Assembly: GCA_016714085.1 (NCBI GenBank)
Contig: JADJNW010000004.1
Location: forward strand, 434,001 to 498,000
Direction of reading: 5' to 3'
From: Saprospiraceae bacterium
Lineage (GTDB): Bacteria; Bacteroidota; Bacteroidia; Chitinophagales; Saprospiraceae
Length of the DNA: 64,000 nucleotides
Shown: positions 1 to 8,828 of the stretch, piece by piece
Layout of the letters: each line of letters begins with the position of its first letter
How positions within the stretch are numbered: the stretch's first letter is position 1
Program-made: the position numbers and the translations under genes
Notes under the pieces: generated by a model
Database searches by the model: none
What the model saw: the letters and a program-made list of their open reading frames with translations, nothing else
What the model was told of the DNA's origin: nothing

Positions 1-697
1 TCCCGACAAGGCGGAGCCGGCGCATCTTGAACGCCTGCTTGATCTTGCATTGCAGAGCAGGGTTGATTATTTTTTTGTAGGTGGCAGTTTGGTTATGCGT
101 GACACGCTCGACGATTGTCTCGGTTTTTTGAAAGCGAATAGCAATATTCCCTGTGTTATTTTTCCGGGCAGTGTTCAACAAATTAGCCCTAAGGCCGATG
201 CAATCCTGCTGCTATCGCTCATTTCAGGCCGAAATCCCGAATTGCTTATCGGGCAACACGTCATTGCTGCGCCTTATTTACGCGAAAGCGGTTTGGAAGT
301 CATTTCGACCGGCTATATGCTCGTGGACGGTGGCGCACCGACTACTGTTTCTTACATCAGCGGCTCGAATCCGATTCCTGCGAATAAAAATGATATTGCG
401 GTTTGTACTGCTATTGCTGGTGAGATGTTGGGCTTGAAAATCAGCTACTTAGATGCAGGTAGCGGCGCCAAAAACCCTGTTTCGGAACAAATGATGGCAG
501 CGGTGAGCCAAAATGTAGCAACGCCAATTGTGGTTGGGGGAGGCATTCGCACGCCTGATAAAGCTTACGCCAATGCAGTCGCAGGTGCAGATATACAAGT
601 GGTTGGAAATTTGCTGGAAAAAAATCCTTCTTTAATGCTGGAAATGGCAGATGCGGTGCATTCTTTGAATAAAATGCAAGAAAAAGGAATTTTGTAG
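1..697 (+). CDS. geranylgeranylglyceryl/heptaprenylglyceryl phosphate synthase family protein (5' end missing)
   Basis: The reading frame is already open at the window edge, so the N-terminus is missing; about 231 residues are visible. It is a TIM-barrel prenyltransferase of the PcrB/GGGP synthase family, which joins a polyprenyl diphosphate to glycerol-1-phosphate to form an ether-lipid precursor. Family signatures are FVGGS near the start, VIFPGS followed by aspartate-rich ADAILLLSLISGRNP, a STGYMLVDGG strand, YLDAGSGA, and the C-terminal phosphate-binding loop VVGGGIRTP. Bacteroidota carry a large-type homologue whose product length varies, so the exact prenyl substrate cannot be read here. 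The HMG-CoA synthase 1.5 kb downstream would supply the isoprenoid pathway. Confidence in the family is high. Confidence 0.9.
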   Translation, partial: PDKAEPAHLERLLDLALQSRVDYFFVGGSLVMRDTLDDCLGFLKANSNIPCVIFPGSVQQISPKADAILLLSLISGRNPELLIGQHVIAAPYLRESGLEVISTGYMLVDGGAPTTVSYISGSNPIPANKNDIAVCTAIAGEMLGLKISYLDAGSGAKNPVSEQMMAAVSQNVATPIVVGGGIRTPDKAYANAVAGADIQVVGNLLEKNPSLMLEMADAVHSLNKMQEKGIL

Positions 698-732
698 CTT
701 TGGATGTTGTTTGAGGATTAATAATAAAAATT

Positions 733-939
733 ATGGAATATTTAGCCGATAGAATTACAATTGATGAAGGGCTTTGCAATGGTAAGCCGACCATTCGAGG
801 TATGCGAGTGACGGTGCAAACTATTCTGGAATTTCTGAAGGCAGGAGATTCGAAAGAGGATATACTTTATCAGTACCCGATGTTGGAGCCAGAAGATATT
901 GACGCCTCATTACATTTTTCAAAATTATTCAGCATTTGA
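733..939 (+). CDS. DUF433 family protein, antitoxin-like, no partner toxin
   Basis: This 68-residue protein carries the DUF433 core: RITIDEGLCNGKPTIRGMRV, then a helix-turn-helix-like stretch with AGDSKEDILYQYP and LEPEDIDASL. DUF433 proteins are often the antitoxin next to a PIN-like (DUF5615) nuclease. No such toxin lies here: the next gene is rsgA, whose TTG start overlaps the last four bases (TTGA). The C-terminus (LHFSKLFSI) is a little shorter than usual, which would fit a truncated relic fused up against rsgA. The start is the only ATG, preceded by an AT-rich leader. The family is clear; the function is inferred. Confidence 0.75.
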   Translation: MEYLADRITIDEGLCNGKPTIRGMRVTVQTILEFLKAGDSKEDILYQYPMLEPEDIDASLHFSKLFSI

Positions 940-1889
940 AAAAAGGAATTGTAATAAAATCCACCGGAAGTTGGTATCAAGTGAAAGTGGAGGACGGAGA
1001 TTTGTGGAACTGTCGCATCGTGGGGAAGTTTCGCCTGGAGGGTTTAAAACTCACAAACCCAGTAGCAGTAGGGGATGAGGTGGAGGTGGAAATCGAAAAC
1101 AAGGAAGAACAAACAGGCATTATCCGACAAATTTTACCTCGCAAAAATTATGTGCTGCGCCAGTCGCCGCGCAAAAAACATGATATGCATTTACTGGCAA
1201 GTAATATTGACCAGGCGCTGCTCATTTCCACGATTATTTCTCCGAATTTGAAACAAGGCTTTATTGATCGTTTTTTGTTGATGACCGAACCTTACGAAAT
1301 TCCGGTAACCATTGTCTTTAATAAAGCGGATTTATATAGCGAAGAAGAATTGGAACTCTTTGGCGGATTGGAATATATATATAATGAAATTGGCTATGAT
1401 GTACTGTTGGTTTCTGCAATCGAGAAATTGGGAATCGAAGAATTAAAAGCCGTTTTGAAAGATAAAATTACACTCGTTAGTGGACAGTCGGGCGTCGGCA
1501 AATCAAGTTTGATCAATGCCATTCAACCGCAGATGCATTTGCGTACCACCGATCTATCAGATTACTCCGGCAAAGGCAAGCATACCACGACTTTCGCAGA
1601 AATGTACGATCTTGACTTTGGTGGAGCGATCATCGATACGCCGGGCATTAAAACACTGGCATTCAATAATTTAGAGCCATTGGATGTAGCGCATAATTTC
1701 CGTGAATTTTTTATAGAGTCGGAAAATTGTAAATTTGGCGGCAGTTGTTTGCATCGCAACGAACCCGGTTGTGCTGTAAAAGCAGCCATCGAAGCAGGTG
1801 ATATTAGCGAATTGCGTTATATTAATTACCTGACGATTTTGGAAGAAATCGAAGATCAAAATTATTGGGAACGACATAAAGAAATGTAA
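936..1889 (+). CDS. rsgA: ribosome small subunit-dependent GTPase A (RsgA)
   Basis: RsgA is a circularly permuted GTPase that checks late 30S ribosomal subunit assembly. The 317-residue protein has an N-terminal OB-fold (about 1-65). The permuted G motifs follow: G4 NKAD at 129-132, P-loop GQSGVGKSS at 183-191, and DTPG at 234-237. A C-terminal zinc-binding cysteine/histidine cluster follows (CKFGGSCLHRNEPGC). Length matches the family. The start is TTG at 936, overlapping the DUF433 stop by four bases, so translation is probably coupled. An upstream ATG does not exist in frame, and KKGIVIKSTGSWY is the usual family N-terminus. Confidence 0.95.
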   Translation: MKKGIVIKSTGSWYQVKVEDGDLWNCRIVGKFRLEGLKLTNPVAVGDEVEVEIENKEEQTGIIRQILPRKNYVLRQSPRKKHDMHLLASNIDQALLISTIISPNLKQGFIDRFLLMTEPYEIPVTIVFNKADLYSEEELELFGGLEYIYNEIGYDVLLVSAIEKLGIEELKAVLKDKITLVSGQSGVGKSSLINAIQPQMHLRTTDLSDYSGKGKHTTTFAEMYDLDFGGAIIDTPGIKTLAFNNLEPLDVAHNFREFFIESENCKFGGSCLHRNEPGCAVKAAIEAGDISELRYINYLTILEEIEDQNYWERHKEM

Positions 1890-1891
1890 AT

Positions 1892-2034
1892 TAGTGTTAT
1901 GGTGTTTTAGTAATGAGTGGGCTGGGGGCTTGAGTTTCGGCGTATGAGATCAAGATTTTTAATTCACTGTTTAAACCAACCACCAAAACACTATAGCACC
2001 AAAACACTATAATACCATAGCACCAAATCACTTT
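1892..2034. repeat. reiterated-word intergenic repeat (CACCAAAACACTATAG)
   Basis: The gap holds a 16-base unit CACCAAAACACTATAG at 1981-1996, a near-perfect second copy at 1997-2012, and a decayed third copy starting at 2021. The complementary word (AGTGTTATGGTGTTTTAGT) lies in reverse orientation at about 1892-1911, so the RNA could fold back over roughly 100 bases. It resembles the other reiterated-word gaps in this window but uses its own word. Confidence 0.6.
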
Positions 2035-2038
2035 AAAA

Positions 2039-2206
2039 ATGCCCTATCAAAGTAGAATCCGCAATTATAAAACCCGCCGCGAGAAAAACGAAGCCATCCG
2101 ACGCGTGACACTCAGAATATTAATGTTTGTAGACATCGGCTTGGCAATTTGGATTTACCTCAACCGCGTCAGCCTTTGGGACTGGATTAGAACTTATTTT
2201 TATTGA
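2039..2206 (+). CDS. small single-pass membrane protein (55 aa), unknown function
   Basis: A short open frame with a basic N-terminus (MPYQSRIRNYKTRREKNEAI) is followed by one hydrophobic helix (about residues 24-40, ILMFVDIGLAIWIYL) and a tryptophan-rich tail ending RTYFY. Positive-inside logic would place the N-terminus in the cytoplasm. It lies 14 bases before the convergent HMG-CoA synthase stop. I do not recognise a family. The sequential basic stretch, membrane helix and clean stop make it a credible small gene, but it could be chance. Confidence 0.45.
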   Translation: MPYQSRIRNYKTRREKNEAIRRVTLRILMFVDIGLAIWIYLNRVSLWDWIRTYFY

Positions 2207-2220
2207 TAGACGATTGATTA

Positions 2221-3732
2221 TTAGACGCTTGAATTAATAATCGCTTTTGCGAATTTATAGTTTCTTACTCCAGGCAATTGAGGATCAACGCTAATATTAG
2301 CAAGCTTAAAGCTGTCTTTTATTTCATTAATCGGAGTGTCCAATTTACCTCGATGCAAGGCTTCATAAGTCGCATAATCTAATGCTTCACGATTTTCTAA
2401 TTTGCCAGAAAGATTGAATTTGCTAACGACCTCTTGCCATTGCGCTTGCATTTCTCCTTCAAATACTTTCGATTTAGAGCCGCTGCCGTAAGCGAAAAAT
2501 CCGAGCTTCTTGCCGCTTAAATCTTGCCCTTCCTGATAATCCGCTTCTAACAAACTCATTAAAGAAAGAAAAATCGAGCCCGTGTAAACATTGCCAACTA
2601 AGCTGGAAGCTCGCTCCCCTTTTTCAATGTATTCTTGTACAAATACTTGATAACCAGGCGTTTTTGATACTAATTTTAAATAATTTGCATCGTTCTTATC
2701 CGTAGGAATCGGTACACCTGTTTCTTGTTCGATTTGTAATTTTTTCCCGGATTTTATTGCTTCTTCCAAATAAATTTCTGCAAAAATACGCCGAGCATGA
2801 AAAGCATAGGGAAGGTGGAATATCAAACGCGCCCAACGACCTGAGAATGCCGGGCCAGTATGCCCATTCACGTAGCCCAGAGCCTCACTGATAAAGCGCT
2901 GATAGGCTTGCTTAATTCTTTCCTGATAGCAATCGTTAGAATATTGCCCATCAAAAATAGGCGTGTCGCGGTGCAGGTGCAAATAAGCATCGGTTGAATC
3001 AAATGCGCCGAGCGCAGGATTGGATTGGATTTTTCCTTCGGGAAAATTATTTACAGATCCTGAATTTGAAAACTGCAAGGCTTCATTGATCGCATCTTCA
3101 CGCTTGATCTGGCGAACAGGTTTGAAAAAATCATGAACATCCGTAGTCGCTACGCCCCAGGCATCGCCCATCGCCAAAAGACGAGGATTTTGCTTTACCA
3201 GCATAGCAATAGCGCCTGCACCCTGCGTGTATTCACCACCAGAGCCAAGTTCATATTTTGCAAAATCCGTAGCAATGACAATACCTACGCGGTTTGGAGC
3301 GCCCTTCGCCCAATCAAGGGTATTTTGCAAAGCATCTACCGCGCCGATACACGCAAAAGTCAAATCCACCGCATCGCATTGCAAAAGACAATCTTTACCA
3401 TATTGATTTTCAAAGTATTGCGTCAACATTCCCACCACGTAGCTGGCAATCGGCTTGGAGCCATCGAGTCCACTTTCGGTGCCCACGTACAAGCGACCAA
3501 TACTTCGAGGATCAAGTTTGTTCCTGCGCATCAATTCCAAAGCAGCATTGGCAGCCATTGTAGCAGCATCCTCGTCCACATCGGGCATCGCCATCGCTGT
3601 GAGTCCCAAGCCTTTGTGGAGTTTCGCATATTCGATCGAACGCGCCTCCGCCAGCGTTTCAATAGGAAGATATAAATTCGGTATGTAGGCTGCTATATCG
3701 TCGATGCCAACTGTTATAGAATATTTTTCCAT
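2221..3732 (-). CDS. hydroxymethylglutaryl-CoA synthase family protein
   Basis: The predicted enzyme condenses acetyl-CoA with acetoacetyl-CoA to HMG-CoA, the committed step of the mevalonate route. It shows the thiolase-like fold of the family: GTESGLDGSKP, with the catalytic acid at about Glu86, and DLTFACIGAVDAL, with the nucleophilic Cys128. Further on are a GAGAIAMLV strand and a C-terminal GSIFLSLMSLLE/GFFAYGSGS pair that binds CoA. At 503 residues it is somewhat longer than many bacterial versions (about 390-460). The start is ATG at 3732. Some polyketide beta-branching enzymes share this family, but there is no polyketide cluster here, so the mevalonate role is preferred. Confidence 0.88.
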   Translation of the reverse strand: MEKYSITVGIDDIAAYIPNLYLPIETLAEARSIEYAKLHKGLGLTAMAMPDVDEDAATMAANAALELMRRNKLDPRSIGRLYVGTESGLDGSKPIASYVVGMLTQYFENQYGKDCLLQCDAVDLTFACIGAVDALQNTLDWAKGAPNRVGIVIATDFAKYELGSGGEYTQGAGAIAMLVKQNPRLLAMGDAWGVATTDVHDFFKPVRQIKREDAINEALQFSNSGSVNNFPEGKIQSNPALGAFDSTDAYLHLHRDTPIFDGQYSNDCYQERIKQAYQRFISEALGYVNGHTGPAFSGRWARLIFHLPYAFHARRIFAEIYLEEAIKSGKKLQIEQETGVPIPTDKNDANYLKLVSKTPGYQVFVQEYIEKGERASSLVGNVYTGSIFLSLMSLLEADYQEGQDLSGKKLGFFAYGSGSKSKVFEGEMQAQWQEVVSKFNLSGKLENREALDYATYEALHRGKLDTPINEIKDSFKLANISVDPQLPGVRNYKFAKAIINSSV

Positions 3733-3985
3733 GGTTGAGTTATTTGGTCAAAACCTGATCGAACTAAGTAAGAGCGAATTGAAGAAAATGTTTAAGTTTT
3801 CGCTGAGATAAAAATGAAAGTTTTTACGATGGGTAAGCCCAAAAATTATTTTTTAAAAAGTTAATTTTTCTTTTAAAAATAGGGATTTTAATCTTTTAAA
3901 AATCCTGTTTTATTACACTTTGAAAAGTATAAGTGCATTTGTATTATCTGTTGCTCAACAATTCCGGTTTAACCCTGTTCACTAC

Positions 3986-4017
3986 TTTGAAAAAGAAAAG
4001 GGAAAATCGTACCTTTG
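3986..4017 (+). promoter_or_regulatory. Bacteroidota-type promoter of ahcY
   Basis: TTTG at 3986-3989 and TACCTTTG at 4010-4017 are separated by 20 bases, an exact match to the phylum consensus (TTTG, 17-23 bases, TAnnTTTG). Transcription would start near 4023, leaving a leader of about 65 bases before the ahcY ATG. The rest of the 356-base gap between HMG-CoA synthase and ahcY is AT-rich, and I see no riboswitch fold in it. Confidence 0.75.
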
Positions 4018-4088
4018 CGGCTCGAATTTGATTATTGTTTTCCAAAAAGCAATCATCAGCAATCAATTGTAAATAAAAAATAATAAGA

Positions 4089-5402
4089 ATGCAAGCTGTA
4101 GAAACCAAGCTGAATTACAAAGTAAAAGATATCAACCTCGCGGACTGGGGGCGCAAGGAAATTGAACTGGCGGAAGCGGAAATGCCGGGTTTGATGGCCC
4201 TACGTGAACGCTACGGAGCAAGTAAACCGCTCAAAGGCGCTCGTATTGCAGGCTGTCTGCATATGACTATCCAAACCGCTGTTTTGATTGAAACACTGAT
4301 AGAACTGGGAGCGGAAGTAAGCTGGTCTTCTTGCAATATCTTTTCAACGCAAGACCACGCCGCTGCTGCGATTGCGGCTGTCGGAATCCCTGTTTTTGCA
4401 TGGAAGGGCATGAACGAAGAAGAATTTGACTGGTGCATCGAGCAGACGCTGTATGCCTTTGAAGGTGGTCAACCTTTGAATATGATCCTCGACGACGGCG
4501 GCGATTTGACGAATATGGTTTTTGATAAAAATCCAGAATTAGTAGCAGGTATCAAAGGCTTGAGCGAAGAAACAACTACGGGCGTGCATCGTTTGTACGA
4601 GCGCATGAAAAAAGGCACTTTGCCGATGCCTGCGATTAATGTGAATGATTCGGTTACGAAGTCTAAATTCGACAATAAATACGGATGTAAAGAATCTGCG
4701 GTAGATGCGATTCGTCGCGGTACGGATGTAATGATGGCGGGCAAAGTGGCATTGGTAGCAGGCTATGGCGATGTTGGAAAAGGTACGGCTGCATCCTTGC
4801 GTGGCGCGGGTTGCCGCGTGATCGTGACCGAAATCGACCCTATTTGTGCACTGCAAGCAGCGATGGATGGTTACGAAGTAAAGAAAATGGTGAATGCTAT
4901 TCCTCGCGCAGATATTGTGATTACAGCTACCGGTAACAAGGATATTGTGACGGGCGAGCATTTCAAGCTGATGAAAGATAAGACCATCGTTTGCAATATT
5001 GGCCATTTTGATAATGAAATTGATATGGCCTGGTTGAAGAAAAACTACGGCAGCACCAAAGTTGTGATCAAACCACAAGTGGACAAATTCACGGTTGATG
5101 GTAAAGACGTGATCATCCTTGCTGAAGGCCGTTTGGTGAACTTAGGCGTAGGTACTGGTCACCCATCCTTTGTGATGTCGAACTCCTTTACCAATCAAGT
5201 TTTGGCGCAAATCGAATTGTGGACGAACGCTGATCAATACGAGAACAAAGTGTACGTGTTGCCAAAGCATTTGGATGAAGAAGTGGCACGCTTGCACCTG
5301 GCAAAAATCGGCGTGGAATTGGAAGAACTTTCTGCTGAACAAGCTGAATATATTGGCGTAGAGCAGCAAGGGCCGTTCAAGCCGGAATATTATCGTTACT
5401 AA
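4089..5402 (+). CDS. ahcY: adenosylhomocysteinase
   Basis: This NAD-dependent enzyme splits S-adenosylhomocysteine into adenosine and homocysteine and so keeps methyltransferases working; MetH at 43-47 kb recycles the product. The 437 residues contain CLHMTIQTAVL near the N-terminus, SCNIFSTQDHAAAAI, the substrate-binding DDGGD, NVNDSVTKSKFDNKYGC, the NAD-binding loop VAGYGDVGKGTA, and the conserved C-terminal KPEYYRY. Length and ends match the family. The start is ATG at 4089, about 70 bases behind a consensus promoter. It is probably monocistronic, since the next gene is convergent. Confidence 0.98.
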   Translation: MQAVETKLNYKVKDINLADWGRKEIELAEAEMPGLMALRERYGASKPLKGARIAGCLHMTIQTAVLIETLIELGAEVSWSSCNIFSTQDHAAAAIAAVGIPVFAWKGMNEEEFDWCIEQTLYAFEGGQPLNMILDDGGDLTNMVFDKNPELVAGIKGLSEETTTGVHRLYERMKKGTLPMPAINVNDSVTKSKFDNKYGCKESAVDAIRRGTDVMMAGKVALVAGYGDVGKGTAASLRGAGCRVIVTEIDPICALQAAMDGYEVKKMVNAIPRADIVITATGNKDIVTGEHFKLMKDKTIVCNIGHFDNEIDMAWLKKNYGSTKVVIKPQVDKFTVDGKDVIILAEGRLVNLGVGTGHPSFVMSNSFTNQVLAQIELWTNADQYENKVYVLPKHLDEEVARLHLAKIGVELEELSAEQAEYIGVEQQGPFKPEYYRY

Positions 5403-5407
5403 TTGGT

Positions 5408-5467
5408 TGATAGGGGATAAGTTAATAGGTAAATGAGATTTCTAAAAATCATCCTATTCGCCTATCA
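5408..5467. terminator. convergent-gene hairpin between ahcY and the permease
   Basis: The two words TGATAGG (5408-5414) and AATAGG (5424-5429) pair in nested order with CCTATT (5453-5458) and CCTATCA (5461-5467), giving an interrupted stem between two converging genes. T-runs are weak, so its terminator role is inferred from position. Confidence 0.45.
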
Positions 5468-5484
5468 CCCTGTCACCATTTCTT

Positions 5485-7848
5485 TTATTCATCCCGCAAT
5501 CCATGCACCGGATTGGCAATCAATACCTTCCTGATCTGAGAAAATACCGTCAGAATTGCTGTGAACAGTAACAAGATCGCGCCTGTCATTACAAAGGTCA
5601 TTTTCATTGGCATATGATAAATATATGCTACATCCAGAAAGCTTTTGATGCCATAATAACTTGCAGGAATGCCAATAATGGTAGCCAGCACAAGAACAAT
5701 TAAAAACTGGCGATTGACTTGCTTGATTATTTCCGGTACGTTGGCTCCCAATACTTTACGAATACTAAATTCCTTCATACGAGCTGCTACATTCAAAGAT
5801 ACTAAGCCAAACAAACCCATACAAGATAGTACAATCGTGAGTATCGCTAAAAATGTCATTAACTTACCGTGTCCCCTGGCATTATTAAAATAATCCTGAA
5901 AGGTTTCATCCTGAAAATAGCCGCGATAAGCATCATTCGGGAATAATTTTTTCCAGGTTTGTTCTGCGTAAGCATAAGTCTGCGTTGCTTTTCCTTCGCG
6001 TACTTCCAGCGTCAAATAGCGATAAGCTTCTTCTGGCGCGAGCCGAATAAGGAGAGGTTCTATGGGGTTCCAAAAACTATAATAATGAAAATCCTGCACC
6101 ACACCAATGACAGTATATTGTACACTGTCCAAACGGAATTGCTGCCCGAGCGGCGCTTGCCAACTCATTTCTTTCACCAGGGTTTCATTTACCAGCACGG
6201 CTTGTTTATCTGCTTGTATGTTTTCATCCAAAACACGTCCTTCTTTCAATCGTAAACCCATTGTTTCAAAGTATTCCGCACTTGCATCCAATCGTTGTAC
6301 TTCAAATTTTTGGTCAGGAAATTCAATCAGGTTATTCACAGAATGCCTTCCTATATGATGCTCCGATCCAGCAATGGAAAGCACATCAGGATGTTGCGAC
6401 AGTTCATTGCGCATTTGCTCAAAAGCGCTGAAATCAGGTACTTGTACGGTGATGCGCTGTTTTTGATTGTATCCCCAGTCTTTGTTTTGATTCCATTTTG
6501 AATTTTGTACAAAAGTAATCGCGCCCACAATAGCGATCATGGAGAGCGTAAATTGTAATGTTAGAAACACTTTTGTAAAGATGCTTTTGCCACCCAGTTT
6601 TAATTTTCCTTTGAAAATACTGACAGGCTTGAATCTCGACACTACTAATGCAGGATAAAATCCTGAAACGATCGTTAATGCTAAGAGCAAGAGAATCAGG
6701 AATATCCATAATTTCCAGTGATCGAATTTGAACTCGATGCCTACCGAAAATAGCTGATCGAAGCCAGGCACCAAAAGCGTCACCGCCAAGCCAAAACCAA
6801 TCAACAGAGCAAAGGAAGTGAGCAGCGCATTTTCCATCAAAAATTGAGCAATTACCGAGCTTCGGTTGGCACCAACTACTTTGCGCACGCCGATTTCTTT
6901 CAGTCTTCTTGAAGCAGAAGAAACCGCGATATTGATATAATTCAGACAAGCCAACACGATCAAAATAATAGCCATGACAGCCAGCACGATGCGTCCCACC
7001 GGATCAGAATTGCCGCCAATACTGCTTCGGATATAATTACCAGCTTCATATAAATTGGTCAAGGGCTCCAGCGCATAAGAGGTTGCTTCCCATTCATCTT
7101 GCGCGGCATTGAAGCGTGCCACATAGTCATTCATGCCTTTTTCAATCGTTGATTCGGCGTCTGGATTGTTTAGTTCAATAAAAGTGGCACGTGTCATTGC
7201 TGACCAATCTTCAAACCTGATTTCAGGATCAACCACTGTAAGATTTTCAATATTGACCAAAGCATTAAAGCTGATGCTGGTACGATCCGAGAACTTCTCT
7301 GCCACGCCGCCAATAGTGAAATTTAAGCTGATTTCTTCATCAAAACGCATCGAAATTGCTTTGCCGACAGGATTGGTGTTGCCAAAATATTTAGTTGCTA
7401 AATCTTCACTCAAAATGATCTGATTTTTTTCTTTCAATGACGCCGCATTGCCCCATTTCAAAGGGAAAGTGAACATTTCCAGATAGCCGGGGTCAGTAAA
7501 CCAGATATATTCGTTAAACACCAGATCTTCATAGCGCATCGTACCGCTCCTTCCGACCAGGCGGGCGAAGTTTTGCACCTGCGAAAAATCTTGCCCCAGT
7601 GCTGGCCCTAAAGTAATCGGAGAAGTGCCAAATTGATCGGTATCATTATTTTGTTTCATCAGGGTCGTGGTCATGAACACGGTTTTGTGCTTTTCATGTA
7701 CATCATTCATACTCAAATTCCACTCCACAAATACAAAAGCGACCATGCCGCAACCAATCGCCATTGCCAAACCAAAAATATTGATAAAAGAAGCCAAAGG
7801 ATTTTTTACAATGCTTCGCCAAGCTACATGCAGGTAATTTTTTAACAT
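5485..7848 (-). CDS. ABC transporter permease, MacB/FtsX type (two FtsX domains)
   Basis: This 787-residue inner-membrane protein has the duplicated layout common in Bacteroidota. An N-terminal membrane helix (about 18-40, PLASFINIFGLAMAIGCG) is followed by a periplasmic MacB core and a first FtsX block of three helices, with RRLKEIGVRKVVGA before it. A second periplasmic domain follows, then a second FtsX block with RMKEFSIRKVLGANVPEI. It ends ANPVHGLRDE, the usual tail. These permeases work with a separate ATPase in efflux or lipoprotein export, or by mechanotransmission. No ATPase gene is adjacent. The reading frame is intact. Confidence 0.9.
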   Translation of the reverse strand: MLKNYLHVAWRSIVKNPLASFINIFGLAMAIGCGMVAFVFVEWNLSMNDVHEKHKTVFMTTTLMKQNNDTDQFGTSPITLGPALGQDFSQVQNFARLVGRSGTMRYEDLVFNEYIWFTDPGYLEMFTFPLKWGNAASLKEKNQIILSEDLATKYFGNTNPVGKAISMRFDEEISLNFTIGGVAEKFSDRTSISFNALVNIENLTVVDPEIRFEDWSAMTRATFIELNNPDAESTIEKGMNDYVARFNAAQDEWEATSYALEPLTNLYEAGNYIRSSIGGNSDPVGRIVLAVMAIILIVLACLNYINIAVSSASRRLKEIGVRKVVGANRSSVIAQFLMENALLTSFALLIGFGLAVTLLVPGFDQLFSVGIEFKFDHWKLWIFLILLLLALTIVSGFYPALVVSRFKPVSIFKGKLKLGGKSIFTKVFLTLQFTLSMIAIVGAITFVQNSKWNQNKDWGYNQKQRITVQVPDFSAFEQMRNELSQHPDVLSIAGSEHHIGRHSVNNLIEFPDQKFEVQRLDASAEYFETMGLRLKEGRVLDENIQADKQAVLVNETLVKEMSWQAPLGQQFRLDSVQYTVIGVVQDFHYYSFWNPIEPLLIRLAPEEAYRYLTLEVREGKATQTYAYAEQTWKKLFPNDAYRGYFQDETFQDYFNNARGHGKLMTFLAILTIVLSCMGLFGLVSLNVAARMKEFSIRKVLGANVPEIIKQVNRQFLIVLVLATIIGIPASYYGIKSFLDVAYIYHMPMKMTFVMTGAILLLFTAILTVFSQIRKVLIANPVHGLRDE

Positions 7849-7885
7849 AGAGCCGGATGGTTAGATAGGTGAATAATAGTTTTGA

Positions 7886-7934
7886 GACGGAAATGAAAAT
7901 CAATAGGTTACATCACATTAGGATGATTTCCGTC
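7886..7934. repeat. 9-base inverted repeat upstream of the permease
   Basis: GACGGAAAT (7886-7894) and ATTTCCGTC (7926-7934) are perfect inverted arms 31 bases apart in the gap upstream of the minus-strand permease. It could be an operator or a leader hairpin. No regulator is adjacent, so the function is open. Confidence 0.3.
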
Positions 7935-8066
7935 CTTCTATTTTAGGATGCAGAATTGTAGCAAATACCCCTATTTTTTATGTAGTTACTAACACCTTAT
8001 TGAAAAGCTGAGCGTTGACTCCTGTCGGTGTTGAATTATGTTATATAAGAAAAAGAAGATATGATG

Positions 8067-8414
8067 CTATGATGCTTCTTCGATAAGCAATTTGATTTTA
8101 CTTTTCAAATCGGGGATATTAATTTTGACAATATTCCAAATAGTAATATCATCAATGCCAAAATATTCGTGAATAACCAGATTGCGTAGCCCAATTATTC
8201 TTGCCCAGGGAATATCGACATTATTTTGAAGGACATTTTCTGAAAGGCGATTTGCAGCTTCTCCAATGATTTCCAGTTGGCGCAATGTGGCGTTGAACAT
8301 CATGGAATTGGACACAAATATATCGAAGTCTGCATCGGCAATGTAGCTTTCGATTTCTTCAATAGCGAATAAAATATGCTGTAGTCTTACTTTATCTCCC
8401 AGCTTATCGGGCAT
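8067..8414 (-). CDS. hepT: HepT-like ribonuclease toxin (DUF86)
   Basis: This 115-residue all-helical HEPN protein has the diagnostic Rx4-6HxY nuclease motif as RNLVIHEYFGID at about residues 77-88. HepT toxins cut RNA and are silenced when the partner nucleotidyltransferase adds AMP residues to the motif tyrosine. It follows its antitoxin directly, with an 11-base overlap (8404-8414), which is the classical MntA-HepT order. The middle also carries the conserved NATLRQLEIIGEAANRLS helix. The frame is intact. Confidence 0.9.
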   Translation of the reverse strand: MPDKLGDKVRLQHILFAIEEIESYIADADFDIFVSNSMMFNATLRQLEIIGEAANRLSENVLQNNVDIPWARIIGLRNLVIHEYFGIDDITIWNIVKINIPDLKSKIKLLIEEAS

Positions 8415-8697
8415 AAATCAATTGCTTTTCACTTTCAATAATGGGTTTAATAAATTTTGACAAGCCTCTCGCGGAAACCAAATCTACTTTTTGAGATAAT
8501 AGCTTTTCCAAATCAAGTCGCATCTGAATGAATTCTAATCCAATAGGTTGACTATAATCAAGTTCCACCAGTAGATCAATATCACTATCATTCGTTCCTT
8601 CTCCCCGCACCCGTGAACCAAACAAATATGCCTTTAAAACAGGTTGTTTTGAAAAGAAATCAGTGATGATTTGACGTTGTTTAGGAGTAAGTTGCAT
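8404..8697 (-). CDS. mntA: MntA-type nucleotidyltransferase antitoxin
   Basis: This 97-residue minimal nucleotidyltransferase carries the active-site motif GSx10DxD: GSRVRGEGTNDSDIDLLVE at about 27-45. In the characterised MntA-HepT systems such proteins neutralise HepT by AMP transfer. I place the start at the ATG at 8697 (MQLTPKQRQIITDFF). The frame is open further upstream, but that part has no similarity and overlaps the esterase end. A short AT-rich gap upstream would hold the promoter. Confidence 0.88.
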   Translation of the reverse strand: MQLTPKQRQIITDFFSKQPVLKAYLFGSRVRGEGTNDSDIDLLVELDYSQPIGLEFIQMRLDLEKLLSQKVDLVSARGLSKFIKPIIESEKQLIYAR

Positions 8698-8828
8698 AGA
8701 TAGCAATTTGATGTTTATTTTCCTTCGATAACTAAAAAACGGAGATATAGTCCATTTATGACCTCCTGTCACAAATATACACTCTCCGTTTTTTAATTGC
8801 AATAATATGAAAAATACCGCTCTTCTCC

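Noticed and set aside
4018..4088. SAH riboswitch upstream of ahcY
   Set aside because: The leader is only about 65 bases, AT-rich, and has no multi-helix fold that I can draw. The promoter alone explains the gap.
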